Below are positions 27,857-36,721 of a DNA stretch of 64,000 nucleotides, one piece after another (positions within the stretch are counted from its first letter, which is position 1; each line of letters opens with the position of its first letter). This DNA comes from an uncultured Myxococcales bacterium (GTDB lineage Bacteria; Myxococcota_A; UBA9042). Under the pieces are notes generated by a model, which was not told the DNA's origin, made no database searches, and saw nothing but the letters and a program-made list of their open reading frames with translations. The stretch lies in the NCBI GenBank assembly GCA_903955385.1, contig CAJBNH010000048.1, positions 1-64,000 on the forward strand, read 5' to 3'. The position numbers and the translations under genes were made by a program.

Positions 27857-30616
27857 TCAATTCACCGTCTTGTCCTCAACCTTGACTGCAAAATCGCCGC
27901 CCAGCACATAGCCGCTCGCCAGCTCAGCGTTGGCTTCGTGCTCGGTCTCGGGCGTCTGCTGCGTCAAGTCGTCATGGCGACGCTTCAGCTTGATGGCTTT
28001 GCGGGTTGCCGTCTCTCGCTCGTCCGCGCCGACCTCGACCACCAGACGCCAATCGCGCGGCACTTCCACTTGTGACTCCAGCGCTTGCCGCAGCCGACCG
28101 TGGGTGCGCTCTTCCAGCAGCCAATCGCGCAACCCCGGACTCGCCACCTTCAGCAGCAGCCGCTCGCCGAACTGCTGCACCTGCGCCTGCGCCAGCACCT
28201 CGACGCCGGTCGCCCGCGACTGCCGCAGCCCCGCCAACACCTGGTCCCAACGCCCGATGACTTCCACCCAAGGGACGCGTACGGCCGCCGGTGCCGGGGC
28301 GCGATCCTGGGCCGACGCGGGGGGCATCAGGTCTGCTGGCAACGAAGCGATCTCACGCAACCCCTTGAGCGACCAAGCGATCAACCGCCGGTCCCGCACG
28401 TAGTCGCCCACGCACGCAGGGCACCCTCGCTTGCAGCGGCAGTGCTCAACCAACCGGACCGCGTCCTCCACCAGTTCGTCGGCGAAGTCGAAGGCCTTGG
28501 CCGAGTACCCCAGACCGCCGGTGTAGCTGTCGTAAAGGATCAGCGCGGTCACGGTCTTGCCGGTCTCTTCGTCGGCGTAGTGGAAACTGGTGGCGCGCAG
28601 GTCGGCTTTCTCGGCCATCGTGCGCAGCCGGGCGACCGAGTGCAGGGCGTGCACCATCCCAGCCAAGGCATCGCGACGCTCGGCACCCAGCACCTTCAGC
28701 ACCCGCTCGGGCACCGCGATCCACAACGCTTCGGTCTCCAGCTGCAGGCGCAGGGGTTCGTGCAGTTGCTCGTAGCCCAGGTTCTGGTGGTTGTGGAATT
28801 CCAGCATCTTGTAGCCAATCACGGCGTCGTCGACCCGCACGTCGCCGAAGTAGGCCTGCGTGACCGGGGGCTGCTGCACGTCACCGTGACTCAGGTCCGC
28901 CACGACCTTGGCCTCTTGCGTCAGCAGGACTTCGATGTTGGTCCGCACGTCGGGCTGTGTGTAGAAGTTCTGCTCGACCGGCACAACCGTCGCTACATGC
29001 GCCACGAGATCCAGCGTCTCGACCTGGTACTGGATGCCGTCGTGCAGGTAGACCGCACGCGTGTGGGCCTCGCGGTACACCTGCGGGCGATCCATCTCGG
29101 TGATCGTCATCCCCGTGTCGCGGTTGACGATCTTGAAGCGGTCCTTGTGCAAGTTGCGCAGGCTGAACTCGCCGGCGGGGAACGGGCCACCTGCCCAGTG
29201 GTAGCTCCCCAGCACCTCGCGCAGCTCGCCCGCCTTCTGCAGCACGCCGACGATCTCGCCCAGATCGGGAAACGTCGCGGCATCGTCCAGCGTCAACGGC
29301 AATTCGGCTGCAGCCGCGCGCACATGGGCCAGCTGGATGGCCAGATTGTCGCGGTCGACCACAGCGTGCTCGGCGGCTTGACCCACCAGCCAGTCGGGGT
29401 TCTCGGCGATGTACTGATCGGCCGCGTCGACGGCGAGCATCAGGATGGCGTGGGCGACCTCGTTGCGGCGACCCGCGCGGCCCATCTGCTGCCAGAAGCT
29501 GGCGCGCGTGCCCGGAAAGCCAGCTTGCACGACCACTTGCAGGGCGCCGATGTCGATGCCCAGCTCCAGCGCATTGGTCGACACCACGCCCAGCAGCCGC
29601 CCGTCGATCAGGTCGCGCTCAACCTTGCGCCGCTCTTCAGGGGTGTAGCCGCCGCGATAGCCGGCCAGCAGGTAGCTCTCGTCGTGTCCGGCGACGTCCG
29701 ACAACCGGTCGCGCGACTCCTTCAGGACGATCTCGGTCTCCTTGCGGCTGCGGCAGAAGGCGATGGTGCGGTGGCGCTTCTCGACCAGGTGCGGAATCAG
29801 CTGCGCCATCTCACCCGTCACCTGCTTGCGGGTGTCGTTTTCCTGCATCGGTGGCTGCCAGAAGTGCACGATCTTGCCGGCCGAGGGCGAGCCGTCCCGG
29901 TCCACCAGCGTAAACGGCCGGTGGCACAGCGTCTCGGCGTGCTCACGTGCGTTGGCGATGGTCGCAGAACTGCACAGGAACTGTGGATTGGAGCCGTAGT
30001 GATGGCAGATGCGCAGCAGCCGACGCATCAGGTTGGCAAAGTGGGCGCCAAACGCGCCGCGGTACGTGTGCAGCTCGTCCAGCACGATGTACCGGACATT
30101 GCGAAAGATGTGCGAGAAGCCCTGTCGGCCGTGGTGCGGCAGCAGCGCCGTGTTGAACATGTCGGGGTTGGTCAGGATCAGGTTGGCGCGGTCGCGGATG
30201 CGGGTGCGCTCGGCGGGGGGCGTGTCGCCGTCGTACACGCCCGCCTCGATGTGTCGGCCGGTCAGCCCGTCGGCCAGGCCGATCACGCCGCGCAGCTGGT
30301 CTTGCGTCAGCGCCTTGGTCGGGAACAGCAGCAGCGCGCGCGCCGACGGGTCCTCCAGCACCGACTGGATCACGGGCAACAGGTACGACAACGACTTGCC
30401 GCTGGCGGTGCCGGTGGTCACCACGACGTGCTCGCCCCGGCGCGCCGCGCCAAACGCCTCGGCTTGGTGGCTGTACAGCTGAGAGATGCCGCGCTGGGCC
30501 AAGGCGTCGCGCAGAGCAGGGTGGAGATCCGCAGGAAAGTCGACGAGATCCGCAGGGCGGGCGGGGATCTCTCGGGTGGCGACAATACGGTTCTGGAAGC
30601 GGCCGAGGTGCAGCAT
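27857..30616 (-). CDS. DEAD/DEAH helicase with DUF1998/MZB domain (MrfA-like)
   Basis: 919 residues of superfamily 2. Walker A is 'TTGTASGKS' (67-75), Walker B 'LDELH' (179-183), SAT motif 'CSSATIAN', and the motif VI region 'QMGRAGRR'. The C-terminal third has the DUF1998/MZB zinc cluster 'HCRCKRGCPACVGD' (four Cys). This is the layout of Bacillus MrfA (YprA), a 3'-5' helicase for repair of mitomycin C damage. Residues 790-919 extend past the core. The ATG at 30616 is preceded by GGAG at 8 bases; the longer frame to 30907 would pass through the promoter. A LexA-like box overlaps the promoter, consistent with a damage-inducible repair helicase. Confidence 0.87.
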   Translation of the reverse strand: MLHLGRFQNRIVATREIPARPADLVDFPADLHPALRDALAQRGISQLYSHQAEAFGAARRGEHVVVTTGTASGKSLSYLLPVIQSVLEDPSARALLLFPTKALTQDQLRGVIGLADGLTGRHIEAGVYDGDTPPAERTRIRDRANLILTNPDMFNTALLPHHGRQGFSHIFRNVRYIVLDELHTYRGAFGAHFANLMRRLLRICHHYGSNPQFLCSSATIANAREHAETLCHRPFTLVDRDGSPSAGKIVHFWQPPMQENDTRKQVTGEMAQLIPHLVEKRHRTIAFCRSRKETEIVLKESRDRLSDVAGHDESYLLAGYRGGYTPEERRKVERDLIDGRLLGVVSTNALELGIDIGALQVVVQAGFPGTRASFWQQMGRAGRRNEVAHAILMLAVDAADQYIAENPDWLVGQAAEHAVVDRDNLAIQLAHVRAAAAELPLTLDDAATFPDLGEIVGVLQKAGELREVLGSYHWAGGPFPAGEFSLRNLHKDRFKIVNRDTGMTITEMDRPQVYREAHTRAVYLHDGIQYQVETLDLVAHVATVVPVEQNFYTQPDVRTNIEVLLTQEAKVVADLSHGDVQQPPVTQAYFGDVRVDDAVIGYKMLEFHNHQNLGYEQLHEPLRLQLETEALWIAVPERVLKVLGAERRDALAGMVHALHSVARLRTMAEKADLRATSFHYADEETGKTVTALILYDSYTGGLGYSAKAFDFADELVEDAVRLVEHCRCKRGCPACVGDYVRDRRLIAWSLKGLREIASLPADLMPPASAQDRAPAPAAVRVPWVEVIGRWDQVLAGLRQSRATGVEVLAQAQVQQFGERLLLKVASPGLRDWLLEERTHGRLRQALESQVEVPRDWRLVVEVGADERETATRKAIKLKRRHDDLTQQTPETEHEANAELASGYVLGGDFAVKVEDKTVN

Positions 30617-30643
30617 GATAGGCTCCAGGCGGGCAGGTCTCGG

Positions 30644-30674
30644 AGGATAGCCAAGACTGAACGGATGTCCAGTG
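30644..30674 (-). promoter_or_regulatory. DUF1998 helicase promoter with LexA-like operator
   Basis: TGGACA (30671-30666), 16-base spacer, TATCCT (30649-30644), about 21 bases of leader. CTGGACATCCGTTCAG (30672-30657) covers the -35 exactly as in the UvrD-like promoter. Confidence 0.6.
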
Positions 30675-30720
30675 GTCCCATCGATCGTCGCCGATCGAAG
30701 CACCTGCGGACGGCTATGCA

Positions 30721-30748
30721 TTGACCCCGGCTCCCGCACCCCTATGAT
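30721..30748 (+). promoter_or_regulatory. Promoter of the Rsm22-like gene
   Basis: TTGACC, 16-base spacer, TATGAT, about 37 bases upstream of the ATG at 30785. One of the best matches to consensus in the window. Confidence 0.5.
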
Positions 30749-30784
30749 CCCCGCCGCCGCGTTCCCTACCGCGCAAGGATTCCC

Positions 30785-32260
30785 ATGGTCGGCCCCCGCA
30801 AGCCCACGCGCCCTACCGGCCCCAAGCCGCCTCGCAAGCCGTCGCGCGGACCGGCCAAGGGACCGCCGAAGCCTGAGAATTCTCAGGCCGTTACGCCTGC
30901 TTCCCAACGTCCGCCGCGCCCACGGTCAGGCTCAGGACCCCGAACCGCCGACGGACCGCGCCCTTCCATCGTCAAGGGGCAACGGCCCACCGACGGTGCA
31001 CGCCCCCGTCCAGTGCCCCGCCCGGTTCCCCGCACCGGTGCCCGCCCGTCCCGGCCGCTGATCCTGCCGCGTGTCGAGCGGCCGGCGCGGCAGGCGCCGA
31101 TCTTGCCCGGCGACCTTCCAGACCTCGGCCAGCTGCCGTCGCTGTTGGCGCAGCACGTGGCCGCGCATTACACGCCGCACCGATTCGAGAAAGCGACGTT
31201 GCCGCTCGAGCGGATTCACCGCGACGCACTGCTGCAGCTCTCCGGGCTGTTTACCAGCGAGCGACCGGACTTGCCCGCCGGCTACCTGACGCAGCCCAAG
31301 TACCGCGGTGCCTATCTGCTGTATTTCGTCCCGACGGGCGTGGCGACGATGATGACCGTGCTGCGCGACTCGCTGGCGTGGCCGCCGTCGCCGGATCGCA
31401 AGCCCTTGCGCGTGCTGGACATTGCTTCGGGGCCGCTGACGGCGTCACTGGCCGTGGCGCTGCTGCTGCCGCCCGACGTGCCGCTGGAAGTCACCGCCAT
31501 CGACGCTTCGGGGCCAATCCTCGACGACGGTCGGACGCTGATGAGGCAGATCCGCCCGGACGCGGTCGTGCACACGTTGTCGGGAAACCTGCGCGAGGGC
31601 CGACTGCTGCGCGACCTGAAGGGCCGGTTTGACCTGATCCTGATGGCCAATTTCCTGAACGAGTGGTCGGTCGGCGGCCGCAAGAAGCAAGAGCCGGGCG
31701 AGTTCGTCGAGAAGGTGATGGTCGACCATCTGGCCGAAGGGGGCGCCGCCGTGCTGGTCGAGCCTGCCACGCGCACCGCCTCGCACCACTTGATCGCGGT
31801 GCGCGAGCACATCGTCGAGAACACCGGCATCGCGCTGCTGGGGCCGTGCTTGGGGACGATGCCGTGTCCGCTGGGTGCGGCTTCGATGCGCGATTGGTGC
31901 CACGCAGAGCGACCTTGGGAGCGCCCGCCGATGGTGGTGGCGCTGGACGAGGCGATTGGCCACCGCCGGTCCACCTTGAAGTACAGCTGGCTGGCGCTGG
32001 GCGACCGCGGGCAGCCGGTGCCTGCACCCAACAAGTATCGGGCGGTCGGCGGACCGATGCGGGCGGCAGGGGCATTTCGGCGCTATTTGTGTGGTCCGGA
32101 AGGCCGTGTGGTCGCCCTGTTCGAAGACGACCGCGTTCCAGCGACCCTGCGCGACGCGTGGCGCGGCCAGTCCGTGGTGGTCACGGGCGACCTCTCCATC
32201 GCCAGACGCGGACCGTACGAAGAGACCGTCTTGCGTCCACAAACCCCACAGCGCCGCTGA
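30785..32260 (+). CDS. Rsm22-family methyltransferase-like ribosome assembly protein
   Basis: 491 residues. Residues 1-95 are a disordered Pro/Arg/Lys-rich extension, likely RNA-binding. The rest matches the Rsm22 family (PF09243): a Rossmann methyltransferase core with SAM motif I 'VLDIASGPLTASLA' and 'LILMANFLNEW'. A Cys set 'CLGTMPCPLGAASMRDWCHAE' splits as CLGTMPC and DWCHAE, which in mitochondrial Rsm22 homologues (METTL17) binds a [4Fe-4S] cluster. It would act in small-subunit ribosome assembly, possibly as an iron-sulfur checkpoint. AAGGA precedes the ATG at 5 bases. Confidence 0.8.
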   Translation: MVGPRKPTRPTGPKPPRKPSRGPAKGPPKPENSQAVTPASQRPPRPRSGSGPRTADGPRPSIVKGQRPTDGARPRPVPRPVPRTGARPSRPLILPRVERPARQAPILPGDLPDLGQLPSLLAQHVAAHYTPHRFEKATLPLERIHRDALLQLSGLFTSERPDLPAGYLTQPKYRGAYLLYFVPTGVATMMTVLRDSLAWPPSPDRKPLRVLDIASGPLTASLAVALLLPPDVPLEVTAIDASGPILDDGRTLMRQIRPDAVVHTLSGNLREGRLLRDLKGRFDLILMANFLNEWSVGGRKKQEPGEFVEKVMVDHLAEGGAAVLVEPATRTASHHLIAVREHIVENTGIALLGPCLGTMPCPLGAASMRDWCHAERPWERPPMVVALDEAIGHRRSTLKYSWLALGDRGQPVPAPNKYRAVGGPMRAAGAFRRYLCGPEGRVVALFEDDRVPATLRDAWRGQSVVVTGDLSIARRGPYEETVLRPQTPQRR

Positions 32261-32276
32261 TTCGCAACTGTTGGAG

Positions 32277-32306
32277 TTGCCGCGGACAGGCGGTGCTTGG
32301 TAGCGT
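32277..32306 (+). promoter_or_regulatory. Promoter of the second giant Cys-rich lipoprotein
   Basis: TTGCCG, 18-base spacer, TAGCGT; leader of about 64 bases. Geometry and hexamers resemble the promoter at 20109-20138. Confidence 0.35.
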
Positions 32307-32376
32307 TGTCGGTGCAGAAGACCTATTTCGCGGGCTGGCCGATCGGGTCGAAGCTGCCTCTACTTCCGAGGTTCCC

Positions 32377-35253
32377 ATGCGTCGCCTTGCCTGGTTCCTG
32401 GCCGTGCTGTTCGTGCTCGGTGCAGTCTCCGCCTGCGGCGACCTGACCGTGGCTCCCAACACCCCGCCAACGGACGCGGCGGACGTGAACCTTTCCGACA
32501 GCGATGCCGATACCGTGGTCACCGACGCGCTGCCCGGCGACACGACCGCCACCTCGTGCCAATTCGACCTCGATTGCTCGTCGATGAAGGGCAAGACGCC
32601 GTGCAAGCTGCCGTCCTGCGACCACGGCGCGTGCGTGCTGAAGCTGCGGCTGCCGGGCGAAGCCTGCATAGACACCGGAGAGGTGCTGGGCGAGTGTCGT
32701 GAATCGACCTGCACCGCTGAGGGGCAATGCGTCGTCGGCAATCGGCCCGACGCCACGACGTGCGGCATCGGCGCGTGCGGCAAGAAGTGTCAGGGCGGCG
32801 AGTGCGTGCCCGCCACCGCTGTGGATTACGACGACGGCAACCTCTGCACCTATGACTATTGCGACCAAGGAAAGCAGGTGGTCCACGCGCCCATCACCGA
32901 CGCGTCCACGGCTTGCGATGACAGTGACGCCTGCACCAAGTCCGACGCCTGCCTGGCAGGCAAGTGCACCGGGCAGCAGGTGATTTGCAACGACGGCGTG
33001 GTGTGCACGGTCGACACTTGCTCCAAGGACAAGGGTTGCGCCTACATCCCGCAGGCCAGCGCGTGCAGCGACGGCAATCCGTGCACCAAGGACGCGTGCG
33101 ACCCCACCCAGGGCTGCATCGTCGCGGGCAACGAGGTCGCCAAGCAGTGCGACGATAACAATGCATGTACGATCAATGACTTGTGTGCGGACGGCACCTG
33201 TCAGGGCAAGCCCGACGTCGCCAAGCCCGAGTGCGCGTGCACCACCGTCGCCGATTGCCCGCCGCCCGCCGACCTGTGTGCGGGCGAGTACACCTGCAAC
33301 AAGGTCTGCATGTTCAAGCCCGGCACCGCCATCGTGTGCGACAAGTCGGCCGACACGATGTGCGCCAAGAGCACGTGCGACAAGTTGACCGGCAAGTGCG
33401 TGATGGCCCCCATCCAAGAGGGGGTCGCCTGCGACGACAACGACGCTTGCACGGCCGATACCGTTTGCGCCAAGGGAACTTGCGCTTCCGAAAAGGTCGT
33501 GGCTTGCGACGACGGCAACACTTGCACCGTCGACGCCTGCAACCCGCAGCAGGGCTGCGTCTCGACGCCCACGACCGAGGCGTGCGATGACGGGGACGCT
33601 TGCACTACCGGCGACAATTGTGCGACGGGCGTGTGTCAGGGCGCCAAGAAGCCGTGCGACGACGGCATCAGCTGCACCTTCGACGAGTGCAACCCCAACA
33701 CCGGGTCGTGCAAGTTCACGCCCGACGCCACCCTATGCGCCGACGGCAACCCCTGCACGCTGGACCAGTGCCTGGTCTCGGCCAAGGGCTGCGCGTACCT
33801 GGCCGACGACGCCGCCAAGTGCGACGACGGCAACAGCTGCACCAAGGATGCGTGCCAGGGCGGCAAGTGCGTGGGCAAAAGCATCTGCGAGTGCAAGGCC
33901 GACAGCGATTGCAACGACAACAACCCCTGCACGGCAGACACTTGCGAGGGCGGGTCGTGCATCAGCTCGGTGGCGGGGGCTGACGGCAAGGCGTGTTCGC
34001 CCGTAGACAAGTGCCAGATCGCAGGCTCAGGTGTCTGCCAGGGCGGCAGCTGCAGCGGTGGCAAGCCGTTGGACTGCAGCGGCGCGGGCGATGCGTGCAA
34101 CGAGGCGATTTGCAACCCGCAAACGGGCATGTGCGAGACCATCGGCAAGGGAGACGGCACCGAGTGCAGCGACGGCAGCGGCTGCACGGCCAACGATGCG
34201 TGCCAGGGCGGCAAGTGCATCCCCGGTATGGGCGTGGCGTGCGACGACTTTGCCCCGTGCGTCGGCGGCACCTGCAAGTCGACGGGTGCGACGACGTACG
34301 AGTGCGCCAAGACGCCCAAACCGCCGCAGACACCGTGCGACGACGGCAACAACTGCACGCAAAACGATAGTTGCGACGGCAAGGGCACATGCTCGCTGGG
34401 CGCCGCCACCTTGTGCCCGGGTGACCCCTGCTTCGACGGCATTTGCGACCCGGTGCAGGGTTGCATCAAGCAGCAGAAGAAGCCCGGAAGCCCTTGTGAG
34501 GACAACTTGTTCTGCACAAGCGGCAATACCTGCGATACGCAGGGCATGTGCGGCGCTCCCACGGTGTGCGCAGGAGGTGCCTGCATGGCGGCCTACTGCG
34601 ACGCGGGCATCCAGTCGTGCTTCGAGGTCCCTGTCGAAACCTGCTGCACGATGTCCAGCGACTGTGACGATGGCAAGCCGTGCACGTCGTCGATCTGCAA
34701 GGGCGGCAAGTGCCTGTTTATGCCGCTCACGGGCTGCTGCGACAAGGTCCTCTGGTCGTCCGCGTTTGACGATGGCCGCACGCACGGCATGAAGATCGCA
34801 AACAGCACGAGCCCCGCCCAAGGCTGGCAATTGCGCATGAAGTCCAAGCAGTTCGTTAGCGAGCCCGGGGTGCTGTACTACGGCGACGCGACGGCGAACA
34901 ACTACAACTGGGGCTCGCACAGCGGCACCGTAGAGACGCCGATCCTGGTGCTGCCGACGGCCAAGGGCATCGTGTTCTCGTTCCAGGCGCTGCTGGCCGT
35001 CGAAGAGAACCCCTCGTATGACCAACTGTTCTTGTACGTGGTCAATCCGGCCACGGGAGGCAAGGACCAGGTCTGGGGAAAGTCGTCGACGACTCCGATC
35101 GGCAAGTGGTTCCCGGTCGAGATTGACCTTTCGGGGTATGCGGGCCAGACAGTCACGCTCGTGTTCGAATTCAACACGGGCGACGCACAGGTCAACGAGA
35201 CGCTGGGCGTCCTTCTGGACAATCTGATGGTGACCGGGCCCTGCCTCTTCTAG
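32377..35253 (+). CDS. Cys-rich dickerin-like repeat lipoprotein with C-terminal jelly-roll domain
   Basis: 958 residues. The signal ends in lipobox 'VSAC' (Cys20), then an Asp/Thr/Val linker to about residue 60. Residues about 65-790 are a run of more than a dozen 'CDDGNxCTxDxC ... GC' repeats, each with 6-8 cysteines, that would form disulfide-rich beads. Residues about 795-958 have few cysteines and look like a concanavalin/MAM-type beta sandwich ('FDDGRTHGMKI ... LLDNLMVTG'), a common ligand-binding or protease-accessory module. GAGG precedes the ATG by 6 bases. Like the gene at 20283 it is probably a surface protein; the ligand is unknown. Confidence 0.8.
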   Translation: MRRLAWFLAVLFVLGAVSACGDLTVAPNTPPTDAADVNLSDSDADTVVTDALPGDTTATSCQFDLDCSSMKGKTPCKLPSCDHGACVLKLRLPGEACIDTGEVLGECRESTCTAEGQCVVGNRPDATTCGIGACGKKCQGGECVPATAVDYDDGNLCTYDYCDQGKQVVHAPITDASTACDDSDACTKSDACLAGKCTGQQVICNDGVVCTVDTCSKDKGCAYIPQASACSDGNPCTKDACDPTQGCIVAGNEVAKQCDDNNACTINDLCADGTCQGKPDVAKPECACTTVADCPPPADLCAGEYTCNKVCMFKPGTAIVCDKSADTMCAKSTCDKLTGKCVMAPIQEGVACDDNDACTADTVCAKGTCASEKVVACDDGNTCTVDACNPQQGCVSTPTTEACDDGDACTTGDNCATGVCQGAKKPCDDGISCTFDECNPNTGSCKFTPDATLCADGNPCTLDQCLVSAKGCAYLADDAAKCDDGNSCTKDACQGGKCVGKSICECKADSDCNDNNPCTADTCEGGSCISSVAGADGKACSPVDKCQIAGSGVCQGGSCSGGKPLDCSGAGDACNEAICNPQTGMCETIGKGDGTECSDGSGCTANDACQGGKCIPGMGVACDDFAPCVGGTCKSTGATTYECAKTPKPPQTPCDDGNNCTQNDSCDGKGTCSLGAATLCPGDPCFDGICDPVQGCIKQQKKPGSPCEDNLFCTSGNTCDTQGMCGAPTVCAGGACMAAYCDAGIQSCFEVPVETCCTMSSDCDDGKPCTSSICKGGKCLFMPLTGCCDKVLWSSAFDDGRTHGMKIANSTSPAQGWQLRMKSKQFVSEPGVLYYGDATANNYNWGSHSGTVETPILVLPTAKGIVFSFQALLAVEENPSYDQLFLYVVNPATGGKDQVWGKSSTTPIGKWFPVEIDLSGYAGQTVTLVFEFNTGDAQVNETLGVLLDNLMVTGPCLF

Positions 35254-35283
35254 GCGAGGCGCGTGCAGTGAGGGGGAGGGCGG

Positions 35284-35895
35284 ATGGCGCACCCGGATGA
35301 CTTTCGTTGGCCCCTGGGCGACCTGCTCGAGGGGGACCGTGCCGTCGCGCACTCGTCGCAAGCCCTGGCCGGTCGCCGAGTGGCGCTGCTGATTACGGGT
35401 GGAATCGCGGCGTTTCGCACGCCAGCGCTGGTCCGCGAGCTGCGGCGTGCCGGTGCCGAAGTCCAGACGTATGCGACGCCTGCCGCGCTGCAGTTCGTCA
35501 CGCGAGACGCTTTGGAGTGGGCGAGCACGCTCCCGCTGATCACCCAACTGGACGCCCATGCCCAGCACGTCGAGCACACGGCGGACGTCTATCTGGTGGC
35601 TCCAGCGACCTATTCGACGATCTCCAAGGCCGCGGTGGGCATCGCGGACAACGCCGTGACGACAACGCTGGCCAGTGCGCTGGGGTTGCAGGAACAGGGG
35701 CGCTGTCGGGTGCTGTTCGCGCCCACCATGCATGGCAGCATGGTCAATCGCATTCTGCGCGAGCACTTGGCCAAGCTCGCCGAGCTGGGGTGCCGCGTGA
35801 TCCCGCCGCTGGGCCGCGACGGCAAGGCGCTGCTGCCCGACGACCCGACGCTGGTGGCCGAGGTGGTTGCTGCACTGTCACCCGCAGTCGCCTGA
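35284..35895 (+). CDS. Flavoprotein decarboxylase-like (CoaC/EpiD family)
   Basis: 203 residues of the HFCD flavoprotein family, which includes the phosphopantothenoylcysteine decarboxylase half of Dfp/CoaBC. Visible are the FMN-binding start 'LLITGGIAAFRTP' (35-47), catalytic-type His98 ('HVEHTAD'), and 'VAPATYSTISKAAVGIADN' (105-123). The substrate clamp is PTMHGSMV (147-154), whereas CoaC and EpiD have PxMNxxMW: the Asn is His150 and the Trp is Val154. There is no CoaB ligase domain. It may be a CoaC relative with changed specificity or a UbiX/EpiD-like enzyme. A strong GGGGGAGGG site precedes the ATG, 30 bases after the lipoprotein stop. Confidence 0.72.
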   Translation: MAHPDDFRWPLGDLLEGDRAVAHSSQALAGRRVALLITGGIAAFRTPALVRELRRAGAEVQTYATPAALQFVTRDALEWASTLPLITQLDAHAQHVEHTADVYLVAPATYSTISKAAVGIADNAVTTTLASALGLQEQGRCRVLFAPTMHGSMVNRILREHLAKLAELGCRVIPPLGRDGKALLPDDPTLVAEVVAALSPAVA

Positions 35896-35932
35896 CCCCG
35901 CCAAGTCCCCGACTCCTTCTTGAGGACCTTGC

Positions 35933-36700
35933 ATGGCCACCCTTGCTTCCGTGGGTTCCGGCGTCATCGCCACCGACTCGCCCACCGAGTCCATTCGCTT
36001 CGACCGCCGCGTTCGCCGCTACGAGTGGACCGGCGACGACCCGCAGCCGCTGGTGGACGCCATCGCGGCAGACGACCCGGATCTGGCCATCGTGCGCATC
36101 CCGACCCATCGGGGTGAGGTGCTGCATCGTCTTCAGGCCGTAGCGGACGAGGTCATCCTGGGGGACTGTCTGGTCGTTTACGGCCGCGACAACCTGCGCA
36201 TGGGTCCGCCGGCTGCACCTGCCAACCCCGCGTTCCAAGCGAGCCTGGCGACCGCCGCCGACCTCGACCCGCTCGATGCCTTGGTGGCGACCAGCTTTGC
36301 CGGATACCGCAATCATTACGCGGCAAATCCGCGGCTGGGCGCTTCGTTCGACATCGTCTCGGGCTATCGGGAGTGGACGCGCAACCACATCGGCACGGGC
36401 GAGCGGCGGTGCTATCTGGCGGAAGTCGGGGGCGTCCCGCGCGGCTTCATGACGGTGCGCGTCTCGCCCGGCGAGTCGGAGATCGTGCTCAACGGCGTCG
36501 ACCCGGCGTTTCAGGGGCAGGGCGTGTACAGGGACCTGTTGCGTGCAGTCCTGGCGCAGCTGGTGGCCGAAGGCTCGCCGCGTACCGTCGTGTCCACGCA
36601 GCTGGACAACCGGCCGGTCCAGCGTGTTTGGGTGCGTGAGGGCTTCTATCTGGGCGACTCGCAGTACACGCTGCACCTCAATCGGCACGTGCAGCGCTGA
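35933..36700 (+). CDS. GNAT-family N-acetyltransferase, possibly WecD-like
   Basis: 255 residues. The C-terminal half (about 105-245) is a GNAT fold: 'GFMTVRVSPGESEIVLNGVDPAFQGQGVYRDLL' contains the acetyl-CoA loop QGQGVYRDLL, and 'NRPVQRVWVREGFYLGDSQYTLHL' is the usual last strand and helix. Length and two-part layout recall WecD (dTDP-fucosamine acetyltransferase). It lies head-to-head at its 3' end with wecE, 21 bases apart, so acetylation of the WecE product (dTDP-4-amino-4,6-dideoxygalactose) is a reasonable inference though the genes are on opposite strands. GAGGA lies 8-9 bases before the ATG. Confidence 0.7.
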   Translation: MATLASVGSGVIATDSPTESIRFDRRVRRYEWTGDDPQPLVDAIAADDPDLAIVRIPTHRGEVLHRLQAVADEVILGDCLVVYGRDNLRMGPPAAPANPAFQASLATAADLDPLDALVATSFAGYRNHYAANPRLGASFDIVSGYREWTRNHIGTGERRCYLAEVGGVPRGFMTVRVSPGESEIVLNGVDPAFQGQGVYRDLLRAVLAQLVAEGSPRTVVSTQLDNRPVQRVWVREGFYLGDSQYTLHLNRHVQR

Positions 36701-36721
36701 CCGTTGGACCCGGACCGAGCC

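Noticed and set aside
32377-35253. Tandem DNA repeats or a CRISPR-like array in the Cys-rich genes
   Set aside because: The periodicity is at protein level (CDDGNxCT modules); the DNA copies are diverged, irregularly spaced and coding throughout.
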